From Gracilibacillus halotolerans (GTDB lineage Bacteria; Bacillota; Bacilli; Bacillales; Amphibacillaceae): DNA of 64,000 nucleotides. The notes under the pieces are model-generated. The model ran no database searches. It was not told the DNA's origin and saw only the letters and a program-made list of their open reading frames with translations. The stretch is taken from assembly GCF_014206945.1 (NCBI RefSeq), contig NZ_JACHON010000001.1, positions 245,529-309,528 of the forward strand, written 5' to 3'. The number at the start of each line of letters is the position of its first letter. The stretch's first letter is position 1. Below are positions 1 through 9,252 of the stretch, piece by piece. The position numbers were made by a program, and so were the translations under genes.

Positions 1-1179
1 ATTACGAAAGAAAAAATTCGTCCAGATGGTCGTAAGCCTGATAAAGTTCGACCATTATCATCACGAGTTGGTGTTCTACCAAGAACACATGGTTCTGGCC
101 TATTCACACGCGGTCAAACTCAAGCATTAAGCATTTGTACATTAGGCGCATTAGGAGATGTTCAAATTTTAGACGGATTGGATACAGAAGAATCCAAACG
201 ATTTATGCACCATTACAACTTCCCTTCTTTTAGTGTAGGTGAGACAGGCCCAATTAGAGGTCCTGGTCGTAGAGAAATCGGACATGGTGCATTAGGAGAG
301 CGTGCTTTAGAAGTAGTTATACCAAACGAAAGTGATTTTCCATATACAATAAGACTTGTTTCAGAAGTGTTAGAATCAAATGGTTCTACTTCACAAGCAA
401 GTATTTGTGCGAGTACATTAGCGATGATGGATGCAGGGGTACCTATTAAAGCACCTGTAGCTGGAATTGCAATGGGTCTTGTTAAATCAGGTGATGACTA
501 TACCATCTTAACAGATATCCAAGGAATGGAAGATTTCTTAGGTGATATGGACTTTAAAGTTGCTGGAACTGAAAATGGTGTAACGGCATTGCAAATGGAT
601 ATTAAAATCGATGGTCTATCAAGGGAAATCTTAGAAGAAGCTTTAATGCAGGCTAGGACCGGAAGAATGCATATATTATCACATATGTTAGAAACGATTC
701 AACAACCACGTGAGGAGCTTTCTCATTACGCGCCTAAGATTCTTACGATGTCTATTAATCCAGACAAAATCCGTGATGTTATTGGGCCAAGTGGTAAGCA
801 AATTAATCAAATTATCGATGAAACTGGCGTAAAAATCGATATTGAGCAAGATGGTCATATCTTCATATCTTCACCTGAAATGGAAATGAACAAAAAAGCT
901 CAAAAAATTATCGAAGATTTAGTCCGTGAAGTGGAAGCAGGTCAGATGTATTTAGGAACTGTTAAACGAATCGAAAAATTTGGCGCTTTTGTAGAATTGT
1001 TTAAAGGAAAAGAAGGACTTGTTCACATTTCTGAACTTGCAGAAGAACGAGTAGGTAAGGTTGAGGATGTTGTTAAAATTGGTGATCAAATAATGGTAAA
1101 AGTAAAAGAAATTGATCGACAAGGTAGAGTTAATCTTTCTCGAAAAGCTGTATTAGCAGAACAGAAGAAAAGTGAGTAA
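1..1179 (+). CDS. pnp: Polyribonucleotide nucleotidyltransferase (PNPase), 3' part only
   Basis: The reading frame is open from base 1 to the TAA at 1177-1179, giving the last 392 residues of a protein usually about 700 long; the 5' end lies outside the window. PNPase degrades RNA 3' to 5' using phosphate and is part of the RNA decay machinery. Seen: the second RNase PH-like core (with [19 protein letters not shown] and [12 protein letters not shown] segments), then a KH domain ([15 protein letters not shown] near window residues 255-300) and a C-terminal S1 domain ([15 protein letters not shown] ... [11 protein letters not shown]). The gene is followed by a clear terminator. Identification is secure; the start cannot be judged. 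Confidence 0.97.
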   Translation: MTKEKIRPDGRKPDKVRPLSSRVGVLPRTHGSGLFTRGQTQALSICTLGALGDVQILDGLDTEESKRFMHHYNFPSFSVGETGPIRGPGRREIGHGALGERALEVVIPNESDFPYTIRLVSEVLESNGSTSQASICASTLAMMDAGVPIKAPVAGIAMGLVKSGDDYTILTDIQGMEDFLGDMDFKVAGTENGVTALQMDIKIDGLSREILEEALMQARTGRMHILSHMLETIQQPREELSHYAPKILTMSINPDKIRDVIGPSGKQINQIIDETGVKIDIEQDGHIFISSPEMEMNKKAQKIIEDLVREVEAGQMYLGTVKRIEKFGAFVELFKGKEGLVHISELAEERVGKVEDVVKIGDQIMVKVKEIDRQGRVNLSRKAVLAEQKKSE

Positions 1180-1193
1180 GTAATTCTTTCGAT

Positions 1194-1223
1194 AAAAGAA
1201 GCTGGATAGCCAGTTTCTTTTTT
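1194..1223 (+). terminator. Rho-independent terminator of pnp
   Basis: An AAAGAAGCTGG arm pairs with CCAGTTTCTTT (one G-U pair) around a short ATAG loop and runs into a T tract. Confidence 0.85.
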
Positions 1224-1345
1224 AATTTTAAGAGAAAACGTATATACAGACTATATACACAGTTGACTCAAGCAACCTAACTTATTTGGATAGGGCAAGT
1301 TTGAGATTTGTACTGACATGTTATAGGTAATTTGGAGGGAACTAC

Positions 1346-2569
1346 GTGATTCAACGAAAAACATTAGACAACGGTTTACGTATTATTTTAGAAGAGATTC
1401 CTACTGTTCGTTCCGTAACGATTGGTATTTGGATCAAAACTGGTTCAAGATTTGAAACGAAAGAAGAAAACGGTATATCTCATTTTATCGAACATATGCT
1501 ATTTAAAGGGACGACAAAACGAAATGCGCAAGATATCGCAGAAGCTTTTGATGCAATTGGTGGAGAAGTAAATGCCTTTACAAGTAAAGAATATACATGT
1601 TTATATGCGAAGGTATTAGATACCCATCAATCTATTGCTATGGACATATTAGCAGATATGGTACTTGATTCGTTGTTCGATCCAGTAGAATTAGAACGAG
1701 AGAAAAAAGTAATCCTGGAAGAAATACATATGACAAACGATATACCAGACGATATTATACATGATTATCTTTCTGCCATTAGTTTTAGAGACCATCCACT
1801 AGCACAACCAATATTAGGAAATGAGGAAAATATAGAAGCTATTACAAGAGACGATTTGCTCCACTATATGGAAAAATACTATGTTCCACATAACATTGTA
1901 ATTTCTATTGCAGGAAATGCAAACAGTGATTTTTTGGAAGAAGTTAGTCAGCATTTCATGCATTTAGAAAGTAAATCGACAATTCCGTCTCTTACTTTAC
2001 AACAACCAATTTTCCACCAAGGTATGTATTCAGAAGAAAAAGCAATTGAACAGGCGCATCTAGCATTTGGTTTTGAAGGTCTATCCTCAAAGGATAAAGA
2101 TTATTATTCCATGGTGATGATGAATAACCTATTAGGAGGAGGCATGAGCTCAAGGCTGTTCCAAGAAATAAGAGAGAAACAAGGTATGGCTTATTCCATC
2201 TACTCCTTCCATAATAGTTATGAAGATAGTGGTCTTCTTACGATATATGCGGGGACATCATATGCCATGATAGATAAAGCTGAAGACCAAATATTATCTA
2301 TTATCAAAGAGATGAGTATTGACGGAGTGTCGGATGCTGAGCTCAACAGAAGTAAAGAGCAGTTAAAAGGATTGCTTCTATTAGGATTAGAAGGTACGAC
2401 GAGTAAGATGAGTAGAAATGCAAGTAATGAATGGTTATATGGAAATGTATTATCTGTTAATGAAGAATTGGAGTATATAGAGCAGGTAACACGAGAAGAT
2501 TTGGAGAGAATGATTGCTAGAATAAGTGAACAAGAGCCGGCAAAGGCTATCATCTTACCTGAAAAGTGA
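1346..2569 (+). CDS. mlpA: M16-family zinc peptidase MlpA/YmxG
   Basis: 407 residues, the normal length for the YmxG/MlpA group of processing-peptidase-like zinc proteases. The inverted zinc motif HFIEH lies at residues 46-50, and the downstream EREKKVILEE stretch near 118-127 supplies the conserved third-ligand glutamate region. The C-terminal inactive-like M16 half (GGGMSSRLFQEIREK near 265) is also present. GTG start at 1346 is preceded by TTGGAGGGA at a 5-6 base spacing. In Bacillus the gene follows pnp; the polysaccharide deacetylase ylxY that often sits between them is missing here. In B. subtilis it is linked to control of extracellular protease expression; that role is assumed by homology only. 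Confidence 0.93.
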   Translation: MIQRKTLDNGLRIILEEIPTVRSVTIGIWIKTGSRFETKEENGISHFIEHMLFKGTTKRNAQDIAEAFDAIGGEVNAFTSKEYTCLYAKVLDTHQSIAMDILADMVLDSLFDPVELEREKKVILEEIHMTNDIPDDIIHDYLSAISFRDHPLAQPILGNEENIEAITRDDLLHYMEKYYVPHNIVISIAGNANSDFLEEVSQHFMHLESKSTIPSLTLQQPIFHQGMYSEEKAIEQAHLAFGFEGLSSKDKDYYSMVMMNNLLGGGMSSRLFQEIREKQGMAYSIYSFHNSYEDSGLLTIYAGTSYAMIDKAEDQILSIIKEMSIDGVSDAELNRSKEQLKGLLLLGLEGTTSKMSRNASNEWLYGNVLSVNEELEYIEQVTREDLERMIARISEQEPAKAIILPEK

Positions 2570-2579
2570 GGGAGATACT

Positions 2580-2819
2580 GTGCGCTTTCAAGATTTAAGT
2601 CATAAAGAATTAATTGACCTTTCAACTGGTACACGGTTAGGTATGCTTGGACAAACAGATTTAGAAATCGATGAGAAAACAGGCGAAATTTTAGCTTTTA
2701 CCATTCCACAAATCGGAATGTTCGGATTTCGTAAAGGTGAAAACTCTGCAAGAATTGATTGGAACCAAATTAAAAAAATTGGAGAAGATATGATTATTGT
2801 CGAAACCACTAAGGGTTAA
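2580..2819 (+). CDS. ymxH: YlmC/YmxH family PRC-barrel sporulation protein
   Basis: 79 residues. The start is taken as GTG 2580 because GAGGGAG at 2568-2574 sits 5 bases upstream, overlapping the mlpA stop; a longer reading frame from an upstream ATG would run back into mlpA and has no family support. The protein begins MRFQDLSHKELIDLSTG and has the single small beta-rich PRC-barrel-like domain typical of YlmC/YmxH (GRLG-like turn as GTRLGML, then IGMFGFRKG). Members are small soluble proteins of unclear function conserved in spore formers and some are under sporulation control. It is probably translated with mlpA. Confidence 0.85.
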   Translation: MRFQDLSHKELIDLSTGTRLGMLGQTDLEIDEKTGEILAFTIPQIGMFGFRKGENSARIDWNQIKKIGEDMIIVETTKG

Positions 2820-2885
2820 ATTGTTTCTCTTGAGAAAGTAGAAAGATAGAAACTCGATTGAATTTTCTTGTGTTTCCTTCATATT

Positions 2886-2953
2886 AAAAGCTTGGATAGT
2901 ATGATTCTAACTCTTGTTTACAAGGGGAGAAGAAATGCTTACCAAGCTTTTTT
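2886..2953 (+). terminator. Long-loop terminator after ymxH
   Basis: AAAAGCTTGG (2886-2895) pairs perfectly with CCAAGCTTTT (2942-2951), followed by T residues. The 46-base interior carries its own small hairpin CTTG-TTTA-CAAG. The long loop makes it atypical, so termination is likely but not certain. Confidence 0.5.
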
Positions 2954-2960
2954 ATCATAT

Positions 2961-2996
2961 ACCTGAGAAAGGGAAAATCGGTACTTACATAGAATA
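2961..2996 (+). promoter_or_regulatory. Possible sigma-K promoter of spoVFAB
   Basis: CATAGAATA at 2988-2996 matches the sigma-K -10 consensus CATANNNTA. The expected AC at about 16 bases upstream is not present, the nearest being ACC at 2961. Dipicolinate synthase genes are sigma-K dependent in B. subtilis, which is the main support. Confidence 0.35.
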
Positions 2997-3121
2997 GTAA
3001 AACGATGTAGAAAAAGATTTTAATGGTACAAAACCAACTTATGCCTACTCACTTTCGTAGTCTAATGTCATATGATAGGTTAGTAAGTTATTTACAGACA
3101 CATTCTTTGTGGGGTGAAATA

Positions 3122-3994
3122 ATGGAGCAAGGGAAGAAAATTGCGATTATTGGAGGAGATGCAAGATATTTACCTTTAATACATGCATTAAATGAGCGTG
3201 ATTATATAGATATCGTTATTTTAGGATTTGATAAAGTGGAGCAAAGTTACACAGCTGTGAAGCAAACAACTTTGGACCGTTTACAAATAGATGATTTATC
3301 AGCTGTTGTCCTGCCAATAACGGGTATTGACGAGAATGGCAAAATTGAGACCATGTTTTCCACGCATACAATTCAGTTGACAGAGGACTGGTTTCTCAAT
3401 TTACCGAATGATTGTATTGTTTTCACAGGAATTGCAAATCAATTACTAAAGGATTACTGTAAGAAAGCTGGGTTACAGTTAATAGAATTAATGTCTAGAG
3501 ATGATGTAGCAATTTATAATTCGATTCCTACTGCAGAGGGAACAATTATGTTAGCTATTCAAAATACAGATATAACCATTCATCATTCCAATGTTTTTGT
3601 ATTTGGTTTTGGACGGGTCGGTGAGACAACTGCAAACAGTTTTCATGGTTTAGGAGCAAACATCACAGTTGTCAGTCGTGACAGGAAGGAATTAGCAAGA
3701 GCATTTGAAAGAGGTTATGAAACGTTGCTCTTAGACAATGTAAATGATCAGGTAACTAACTGCGATATTCTAATTAATACGATACCACATCCTGTTATAG
3801 GGGAAGAGATACTACAGTATCTTAACAATCAAGCATTGATTATAGACTTGGCTTCTAAACCAGGTGGAGTAGACTTTGAATACGCAAAAGCTAGAGCGAT
3901 TGAAGCAATTCATGCTCTAGGGCTTCCAGGTATGGTAGCACCGAAAACTGCAGGCGTAATTATCGCAGGTTGTATCGCCGATTTAATACAATGA
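3122..3994 (+). CDS. spoVFA: Dipicolinate synthase subunit A (SpoVFA/DpaA)
   Basis: 290 residues from ATG 3122, matching the family length (about 297). With SpoVFB it converts a lysine-pathway dihydrodipicolinate intermediate to dipicolinic acid in the mother cell; DPA then fills the spore core. Seen: N-terminal KIAIIGGDARYLPLI, the conserved block RDDVAIYNSIPTAEGTIMLA near the middle, an NAD(P) Rossmann loop FGFGRVGETTA, and LIIDLASKPGGVDF with GLPGMVAPKTAGVI at the end. The start was chosen over an upstream ATG at 3023 because GGGGTG precedes 3122 and homologues begin here. It is followed after 73 bases by spoVFB. Confidence 0.95.
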   Translation: MEQGKKIAIIGGDARYLPLIHALNERDYIDIVILGFDKVEQSYTAVKQTTLDRLQIDDLSAVVLPITGIDENGKIETMFSTHTIQLTEDWFLNLPNDCIVFTGIANQLLKDYCKKAGLQLIELMSRDDVAIYNSIPTAEGTIMLAIQNTDITIHHSNVFVFGFGRVGETTANSFHGLGANITVVSRDRKELARAFERGYETLLLDNVNDQVTNCDILINTIPHPVIGEEILQYLNNQALIIDLASKPGGVDFEYAKARAIEAIHALGLPGMVAPKTAGVIIAGCIADLIQ

Positions 3995-4067
3995 TGCACC
4001 AACTTCTTTTCTTTTCATATACTAGGCATTACCCCAGATAGATGATAAAAGCTGAGGAGGAATTGCA

Positions 4068-4652
4068 TTGAGTTTAAAAGGAAAGAAGATTGGTTTCGGG
4101 TTAACAGGATCACATTGTACGTATGAAGCGGTTTTTCCAGAGATGGAGAAATTGATTGAATTAGGTGCAGAGATAGTGCCAGTAGTTTCTTATACATTTA
4201 AAGAAACGGATAGTAAATTTGGTAAGGCAGCGGACCATATGCAAAGAGTGAGAGAGCTAACTGGAAGAGAACCTATCTCTACGATTGTAGATGCGGAACC
4301 GCTCGGGCCTATTGAGCCACTTGATTGTATGGTGATTGCTCCATTAACAGGTAATACAATGAGCAGATTAGCTAATGCTATTACAGATAGCGCCGTATTA
4401 ATGGCTAGCAAGGCAACAATTCGGAATGGTAGTCCAGTTGTTTTGGCGATATCTACTAATGATGCATTAGGACTCAATGGTGTTAACTTGATGCGATTAA
4501 TGGCGACCAAAAATATATTCTTTGTCCCGTACGGCCAGGATGATCCTTATAAAAAGCCGAACTCACTTGTAGCAGATATGACGCAAATTGATAAAACAAT
4601 TGAGCATGCATTGGAATTTAAGCAAATTCAGCCAGTTCTTGTTGCAAGATAA
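4068..4652 (+). CDS. spoVFB: Dipicolinate synthase subunit B (SpoVFB/DpaB)
   Basis: 194 residues, TTG start at 4068 with an excellent GAGGAGG at 4054-4060, 7 bases away. This is a flavoprotein-fold (Pfam Flavoprotein) subunit; the N-terminal GFGLTGSHCTYEAVFPE and the PLTGNTMSRLANAITDS segment are typical. It acts with SpoVFA as the two-subunit dipicolinate synthase of the mother cell. The pair sits directly upstream of asd-dapG-dapA, the genes that make their substrate, as in B. subtilis. Confidence 0.95.
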   Translation: MSLKGKKIGFGLTGSHCTYEAVFPEMEKLIELGAEIVPVVSYTFKETDSKFGKAADHMQRVRELTGREPISTIVDAEPLGPIEPLDCMVIAPLTGNTMSRLANAITDSAVLMASKATIRNGSPVVLAISTNDALGLNGVNLMRLMATKNIFFVPYGQDDPYKKPNSLVADMTQIDKTIEHALEFKQIQPVLVAR

Positions 4653-4671
4653 GCCGAAATATGATGAAATA

Positions 4672-4701
4672 ATGAAAGTAACTACAAGTATGTGTTAAAA
4701 T
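4672..4701 (+). promoter_or_regulatory. Candidate sigma-A promoter of asd-dapG-dapA
   Basis: Extended -10 TGTTAAAAT (TAAAAT at 4696-4701) with a weak -35 near 4673-4678 (TGAAAG), 17-base spacing. It would let asd be expressed in growth independently of spoVF. Confidence 0.4.
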
Positions 4702-4749
4702 ATAAAGGATAACTAAAAAATAAGTAGTATTGGAAGGAGAAATTAACGC

Positions 4750-5802
4750 ATGACGTCATTACAGAAATATAATGTTGCAATCGTAGGTGCTACGGGAGCA
4801 GTAGGGGAGAAACTATTAGAAACTTTAGACAAAAAACAATTTCCAATCAATCAGTTACTTTTATTATCATCGAAACGTTCGGCAGGAACTGAGATTGAAT
4901 TTCAAGGCAAAACGTATACTGTACAAGAAGCAAAGCCAGAGAGCTTTGAAGGAATAGATATTGCATTATTTTCAGCAGGTGGATCTGTATCTAAAAAATT
5001 GGCTCCTGAAGCTGTTAAAAGAGGTGCTGTAGTTATTGATAATACGAGTGCATACCGTATGGATCCGGAAGTACCTTTAGTAGTTCCAGAAGTAAACGCA
5101 ACAGATATCCAAAATCATAAAGGGATTATTGCTAATCCAAACTGTTCGACGATTCAAATGGTTGTAGCGTTGAATGCTCTTAAAGAGAAATATGGCTTAT
5201 CAAGAGTAGTTGTATCAACGTACCAAGCAGTATCTGGTGCAGGAAATGAAGCTATTGACGAATTACGAGAACAATCGAAGGCAGTTCTAAATGGTCAAGA
5301 TATGGAATGTAACATTTTACCGGTTTCTGGTGAAAAAGAGCATTACCCGATCGCGTTTAATGCACTTCCACAAATTGATGTTTTCCAAGAAAATGGTTAT
5401 ACTTTTGAAGAAATGAAAATGATTAATGAAACAAAGAAAATTTTACATGACGAAACATTGAAAGTAGCTGCAACTTGCGTAAGACTTCCTTTCTTCACTT
5501 CTCATGCAGAGAGTGTTTATGTAGAAGTAGAGGAAGCGGGCCTATCAGCTGCAGACGTAAAAGAAATATTAAACTCTGCACCTGGTATCGTTCTACAAGA
5601 TGATCCAGAAAACCAAATTTACCCAACACCTCTTTCAGCAGAAGGAAAGAGTGACGTATTTGTTGGACGTGTGCGTAAAGATCTAGATAACGATAAAGGT
5701 TTCCACCTCTGGATTGTGTCTGATAATTTATTAAAAGGTGCAGCGTGGAACTCTGTTCAAATTGCTGAATCTACAGTTCAAAACAACTGGCTTCAAAAGT
5801 AA
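4750..5802 (+). CDS. asd: Aspartate-semialdehyde dehydrogenase
   Basis: 350 residues. The enzyme reduces aspartyl-4-phosphate to aspartate-semialdehyde with NADPH, the branch point to lysine, DAP, threonine and methionine. Seen: NADP-binding GATGAVG at residues 13-19, active-site Cys132 in NPNCSTIQM, the VSTYQAVSGAG block, and the substrate-binding HAESVYVEVEE region near 252-262. ATG start at 4750 with GGAAGGAG upstream. The stop is 11 bases before dapG, so the two are clearly co-transcribed. Confidence 0.97.
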   Translation: MTSLQKYNVAIVGATGAVGEKLLETLDKKQFPINQLLLLSSKRSAGTEIEFQGKTYTVQEAKPESFEGIDIALFSAGGSVSKKLAPEAVKRGAVVIDNTSAYRMDPEVPLVVPEVNATDIQNHKGIIANPNCSTIQMVVALNALKEKYGLSRVVVSTYQAVSGAGNEAIDELREQSKAVLNGQDMECNILPVSGEKEHYPIAFNALPQIDVFQENGYTFEEMKMINETKKILHDETLKVAATCVRLPFFTSHAESVYVEVEEAGLSAADVKEILNSAPGIVLQDDPENQIYPTPLSAEGKSDVFVGRVRKDLDNDKGFHLWIVSDNLLKGAAWNSVQIAESTVQNNWLQK

Positions 5803-5813
5803 GAGGTGCGAAG

Positions 5814-7028
5814 ATGAAAATAATGGTTCAAAAATTCGGCGGTACTTCCGTCCGAGATAAAGAATCACGAATACATGCAATCGGTCATGTAAAAGATAGT
5901 ATCGACAAAGGCTATAAGGTAGTCGTGGTGGTTTCGGCAATGGGAAGATATCCGGAACCCTACGCCACTGACTCCTTATTAGCACTTGTTGGACAGCATA
6001 ATTCTTATCTCTCTAATAAAGAGAAAGATTTATTACTATCTTGTGGAGAAACATTGTCTTCCCTCGTTTTTTCTAATGAATTGAAGGAACAGAGCATAGA
6101 GGCAATGGCCATTACTGGTTCAGAAGCAGGTATCATAACAACAAGCGACTTTACTAACGCACAAATAAAAACTGTCAAAACAAATTATTTATTGTCTTTA
6201 CTACATTCGCATCAAGTGATAGTAGTACCAGGATTCCAAGGTAGAACCGAGAACAACGAAGTAACGACAATTGGTAGAGGAGGAAGTGATACCTCCGCTA
6301 CTGCTTTAGCTGCAGCTCTACATGCGGAATTTGTAGAAATTTTTACAGATGTAACAGGTATTATGACTGCAGATCCAAGTGTTGTCTCTAGTGCAAAGAA
6401 ATTGGATACAATCTCTTATACAGAAATATGCAATCTCGCTTACCAAGGCGCAAAAGTTATCCACCCTAGAGCTGTAGAAATAGCCATGCAAGCAAATATA
6501 CCTATTAGGGTAAGATCTACGCGCTCCAAAGACCCTGGAACTTTGATTGCATCCATTAATGAACTAGATGAGACTTCCGATGTTAAAGATCGATTAGTGA
6601 CAGGTATTGCCTATGTTAGTCCGATTACGCAAATTAAGATACAAAATGTTACGAATCCACGCGAACTTCAAGTGACAGTATTTAAAGCAATGGCAGAAGC
6701 GGGTATTTCTGTTGATTTTATCAACATTTCTCCTAAAAGTATCGTCTTTACTATTTTTGAACGAGATGAAATACTTGCTAGAGGCGTATTCGATCAATTA
6801 AATATTGAGCCGTATTTTACACAAAAGTGTGCTAAATTATCGCTTGTTGGAGCTGGGATGTCTGGTGTGCCAGGGGTAACATCTAAAATTGTTCAAACAT
6901 TGTCCGAAAAATCGATTCCTATTTTACAATCAGCAGATAGTCATCGAACGATTTGGGTACTGATTGAGGAACGATTTTTAGAGGTTGCAATTAATGCTCT
7001 TCATGAAGCTTTTCAGTTAGATGGCTAA
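5814..7028 (+). CDS. dapG: Aspartate kinase I, DAP-sensitive type
   Basis: 404 residues. It phosphorylates aspartate in the first step of the aspartate pathway. The N-terminus MKIMVQKFGGTSV is the kinase signature; FTDVTGIMTADPSV and the RGGSDTSATALAAAL block complete the amino-acid kinase fold. Two C-terminal ACT domains follow from about residue 265, the usual allosteric module. The position between asd and dapA and the sequence match the B. subtilis DapG (DAP-inhibited) isozyme rather than LysC or ThrD. RBS GAGGTG precedes ATG 5814. Confidence 0.95.
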   Translation: MKIMVQKFGGTSVRDKESRIHAIGHVKDSIDKGYKVVVVVSAMGRYPEPYATDSLLALVGQHNSYLSNKEKDLLLSCGETLSSLVFSNELKEQSIEAMAITGSEAGIITTSDFTNAQIKTVKTNYLLSLLHSHQVIVVPGFQGRTENNEVTTIGRGGSDTSATALAAALHAEFVEIFTDVTGIMTADPSVVSSAKKLDTISYTEICNLAYQGAKVIHPRAVEIAMQANIPIRVRSTRSKDPGTLIASINELDETSDVKDRLVTGIAYVSPITQIKIQNVTNPRELQVTVFKAMAEAGISVDFINISPKSIVFTIFERDEILARGVFDQLNIEPYFTQKCAKLSLVGAGMSGVPGVTSKIVQTLSEKSIPILQSADSHRTIWVLIEERFLEVAINALHEAFQLDG

Positions 7029-7135
7029 TATTTTAGAAGAACTACGGGTCCAATTTGTCCTCTTTCATTTATTTACTATGCAATGCTAGAGGATGAATGG
7101 ACTTGTAAAGTTTGCTGAGGAAATGGGTGATTGAT

Positions 7136-8011
7136 ATGGATTTCGGCAAGGTTATTACAGCAATGGTAACACCTTTTAATGAAGATAATCAGCTTGATTT
7201 ATTTCGTACGACGGAATTAATTGAGTATTTACTAGAGAATGGAACAGACGGCCTTGTGGTTGCTGGTACTACCGGTGAATCCCCGACATTAACGCCTGAG
7301 GAAAAAATCCAATTATTTGAGCACGTTGTTCAAACAGTAGACGGACGTGTCCCAGTCATAGCAGGAACTGGAAGTAATAATACGCAAGAAACCATCGAAT
7401 TTACCAAAGCAGCAGAGGCTGTCGGTGTAGATGGTACACTACTCGTAACACCATATTATAATAAACCGAACCAATTAGGGTTACTGCGACATTTTGAGAC
7501 AATTGCACAAAATACTCAACTTCCGATTATGCTATATAATATACCTAGCCGTTCAGTAGTTAAAATGGATACTGATACGGTTGTTCAACTAGCTGAAATA
7601 GACAATATTGTATCCATCAAAGATTCTACTGGCGATTTAGATGGTGTGGCAGCAATTATTGAGGCTACGGATGATAACTTCTCTGTTTATAGTGGTGATG
7701 ATAGTTTAACACTCCCACTTCTATCCATTGGCAGTAAAGGTGTAGTTTCTGTAGCGTCCCATATAATTGGTAATGATATGAAAAAGATGGTGGACTTATT
7801 TAACGCTGGTAGCATAGAAGAAGCAGCAGCATTACATCGGAAGATTATTCCTCTTGTTAAAGCGCTGTTTATGGCTCCTTCACCAGCTCCAGTAAAAGCA
7901 GCACTGGAACGTAATAATTTACAAGTGGGTTCTGTACGTTTACCCCTTGTTCCATTAACAAACGAAGAACAATCGCTGTTACATCATGCGTTAAATAACT
8001 ATAGTAAGTAA
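7136..8011 (+). CDS. dapA: 4-hydroxy-tetrahydrodipicolinate synthase
   Basis: 291 residues. It condenses pyruvate with aspartate-semialdehyde to give the DAP/lysine/dipicolinate precursor. Schiff-base Lys162 (SIKDSTGD), Tyr134 (MLYNIPSR) and the AGTTGES loop with Thr45-Thr46 are all present. Start taken as ATG 7136 because homologues begin MDFGKV-like and GGGTGA lies just upstream; the frame is open to about 7112 but that extension looks non-coding. A strong terminator ends the operon, so the asd-dapG-dapA unit closes here. Confidence 0.96.
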   Translation: MDFGKVITAMVTPFNEDNQLDLFRTTELIEYLLENGTDGLVVAGTTGESPTLTPEEKIQLFEHVVQTVDGRVPVIAGTGSNNTQETIEFTKAAEAVGVDGTLLVTPYYNKPNQLGLLRHFETIAQNTQLPIMLYNIPSRSVVKMDTDTVVQLAEIDNIVSIKDSTGDLDGVAAIIEATDDNFSVYSGDDSLTLPLLSIGSKGVVSVASHIIGNDMKKMVDLFNAGSIEEAAALHRKIIPLVKALFMAPSPAPVKAALERNNLQVGSVRLPLVPLTNEEQSLLHHALNNYSK

Positions 8012-8031
8012 TCAGATCAACCAAAACTCCT

Positions 8032-8072
8032 TTTTAAGAGGCTTCGTAAAGCTTCTTAAGGGAGTTTTTTTT
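8032..8072 (+). terminator. Terminator after dapA
   Basis: AACTCC...TTAAGAGGC pairs with GCTTCTTAAGGGAGTT and runs into eight or more T residues. Confidence 0.88.
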
Positions 8073-8172
8073 TATGATCTCAAAGGTACTTATTCAAAAA
8101 AGATAAAGTATGATTCTATTGTCATTGCCCATACTAAAAAAAGATTGGATAAAAAGAAAAGGGGTAATGATG

Positions 8173-8901
8173 ATGGCAGATAAAAATACAAAAGAAACAG
8201 AAAATGAGAAGGAAAAGTCCGTACCTTCTTCACTAGTTGAGAAAATACAACAATTAGGCCAAACTAATGTCCCGCAAGCACCTGATTCCAACATTCACGT
8301 ATTATCTATAATTGGACAAGTGGAAGGTCATGTGCAGCTTCCACCACAAAATAAGACAACAAAATATGAGCATCTAATTCCTCAAATTGTAGCTATTGAG
8401 CAAAATCCGAAAATTGAAGGTTTAATCGTAGTGTTAAATACGGTAGGTGGAGATGTAGAAGCAGGCTTAGCTCTAGCAGAGATGATTGCCTCTTTATCCA
8501 AACCAACCGTCTCCATCGTTCTTGGAGGTGGGCACTCTATAGGTGTTCCAATTGCTGTCGCAACAGACTATTCGTTTATTGCACCATCCGCTACAATGAC
8601 GATCCATCCCGTTCGACTAACTGGTTTAGTGATTGGTGTACCACAAACATTCGAGTACATTGATAAGATGCAAGAGCGAGTGATTCAATTTGTCACATCC
8701 CATTCCAATGTAAGCGCAGAAAAGTTTAAGGAGCTTATGTTTGAAAAAGGCAATCTGACCCGAGATATAGGTACAAACGTAGTAGGTGAGGACGCAGTGA
8801 AGTATGGCTTGATTGATGAAGTTGGTGGGATAAGTAACGCTATGGTGAAATTGAATGAGTTAATCGACCAAGTATATGGTACAGAGGAGTTTGTTCAATG
8901 A
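8173..8901 (+). CDS. tepA: ClpP-like translocation-enhancing protease TepA
   Basis: 242 residues. ClpP-fold serine peptidase of the TepA/YmfB group, proposed in B. subtilis to help pre-protein translocation and signal-peptide breakdown at the membrane. The catalytic Ser122 lies in [12 protein letters not shown] and the His in TIHP at 145; [17 protein letters not shown] is the usual ClpP first block. Three consecutive in-frame ATGs occur at 8167, 8170 and 8173; AAAAGGGG at 8157-8164 best suits the last. The first 40 residues are charged and probably disordered. The stop overlaps the next gene (ATGA). Confidence 0.92.
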   Translation: MADKNTKETENEKEKSVPSSLVEKIQQLGQTNVPQAPDSNIHVLSIIGQVEGHVQLPPQNKTTKYEHLIPQIVAIEQNPKIEGLIVVLNTVGGDVEAGLALAEMIASLSKPTVSIVLGGGHSIGVPIAVATDYSFIAPSATMTIHPVRLTGLVIGVPQTFEYIDKMQERVIQFVTSHSNVSAEKFKELMFEKGNLTRDIGTNVVGEDAVKYGLIDEVGGISNAMVKLNELIDQVYGTEEFVQ

Positions 8902-9110
8902 TTCTCTATACACCCTTAAGTCAAGAAGATATTTACCAAAGCGAGATTAATCATGAGCAGTATATGGTAATCACTTACCAAGATAAACCGTGTTATGCAG
9001 AAAAAATGTCAGATGGGAACTATCGATTGATACAATTATTATCAACAGATCCAAATGACTACTTGCAAGATTGCTTTTCACCCGGGAATATTATTCGCCA
9101 ACCAATGTAA
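8898..9110 (+). CDS. ylzJ: YlzJ-like small protein
   Basis: 70 residues, starting inside the tepA stop (ATGA at 8898-8901), so translationally coupled. [13 protein letters not shown] at the start and [14 protein letters not shown] near the end match the YlzJ family found between tepA and spoIIIE in Bacillaceae. No function is known; no membrane segment or signal peptide is visible. Confidence 0.85.
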   Translation: MILYTPLSQEDIYQSEINHEQYMVITYQDKPCYAEKMSDGNYRLIQLLSTDPNDYLQDCFSPGNIIRQPM

Positions 9111-9137
9111 ACAAGGTTTTTGTAATAGATATATCTA

Positions 9138-9146
9138 TGATATAAT
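9138..9146 (+). promoter_or_regulatory. Extended -10 promoter of spoIIIE
   Basis: TGATATAAT at 9138-9146 is a perfect extended -10 (TGnTATAAT). The -35 region is poor (TTTTTG at 9117-9122 or TTGTAA at 9120-9125), as is common with extended -10 promoters. Confidence 0.6.
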
Positions 9147-9172
9147 AGCATAGAACATTCTTTCGGATAAAT

Positions 9173-9195
9173 ACCCTTGTTGTCATGACAAGGGT
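9173..9195 (+). terminator. Hairpin in the spoIIIE leader
   Basis: ACCCTTGT (9173-9180) pairs with ACAAGGGT (9188-9195) and is followed by GTTTCGTTT. It may end tepA-ylzJ transcripts, but lying just downstream of the spoIIIE promoter it could also act as an attenuator. Confidence 0.5.
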
Positions 9196-9252
9196 GTTTC
9201 GTTTAGTGTTGTTATTATAAATGGTTGTCGTAAGAAAGTGGTGAAACAAACA

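Larger units (their letters stand above)
2820..3121. other. ymxH-spoVFA intergenic region
   Basis: 302 bases without a convincing gene. It holds the long-loop inverted repeat at 2886-2951 and a possible sigma-K -10 element CATAGAATA at 2988-2996. A short in-frame extension upstream of spoVFA (from about 3023) shows no similarity to the start of known SpoVFA proteins and is treated as non-coding. Confidence 0.6.
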
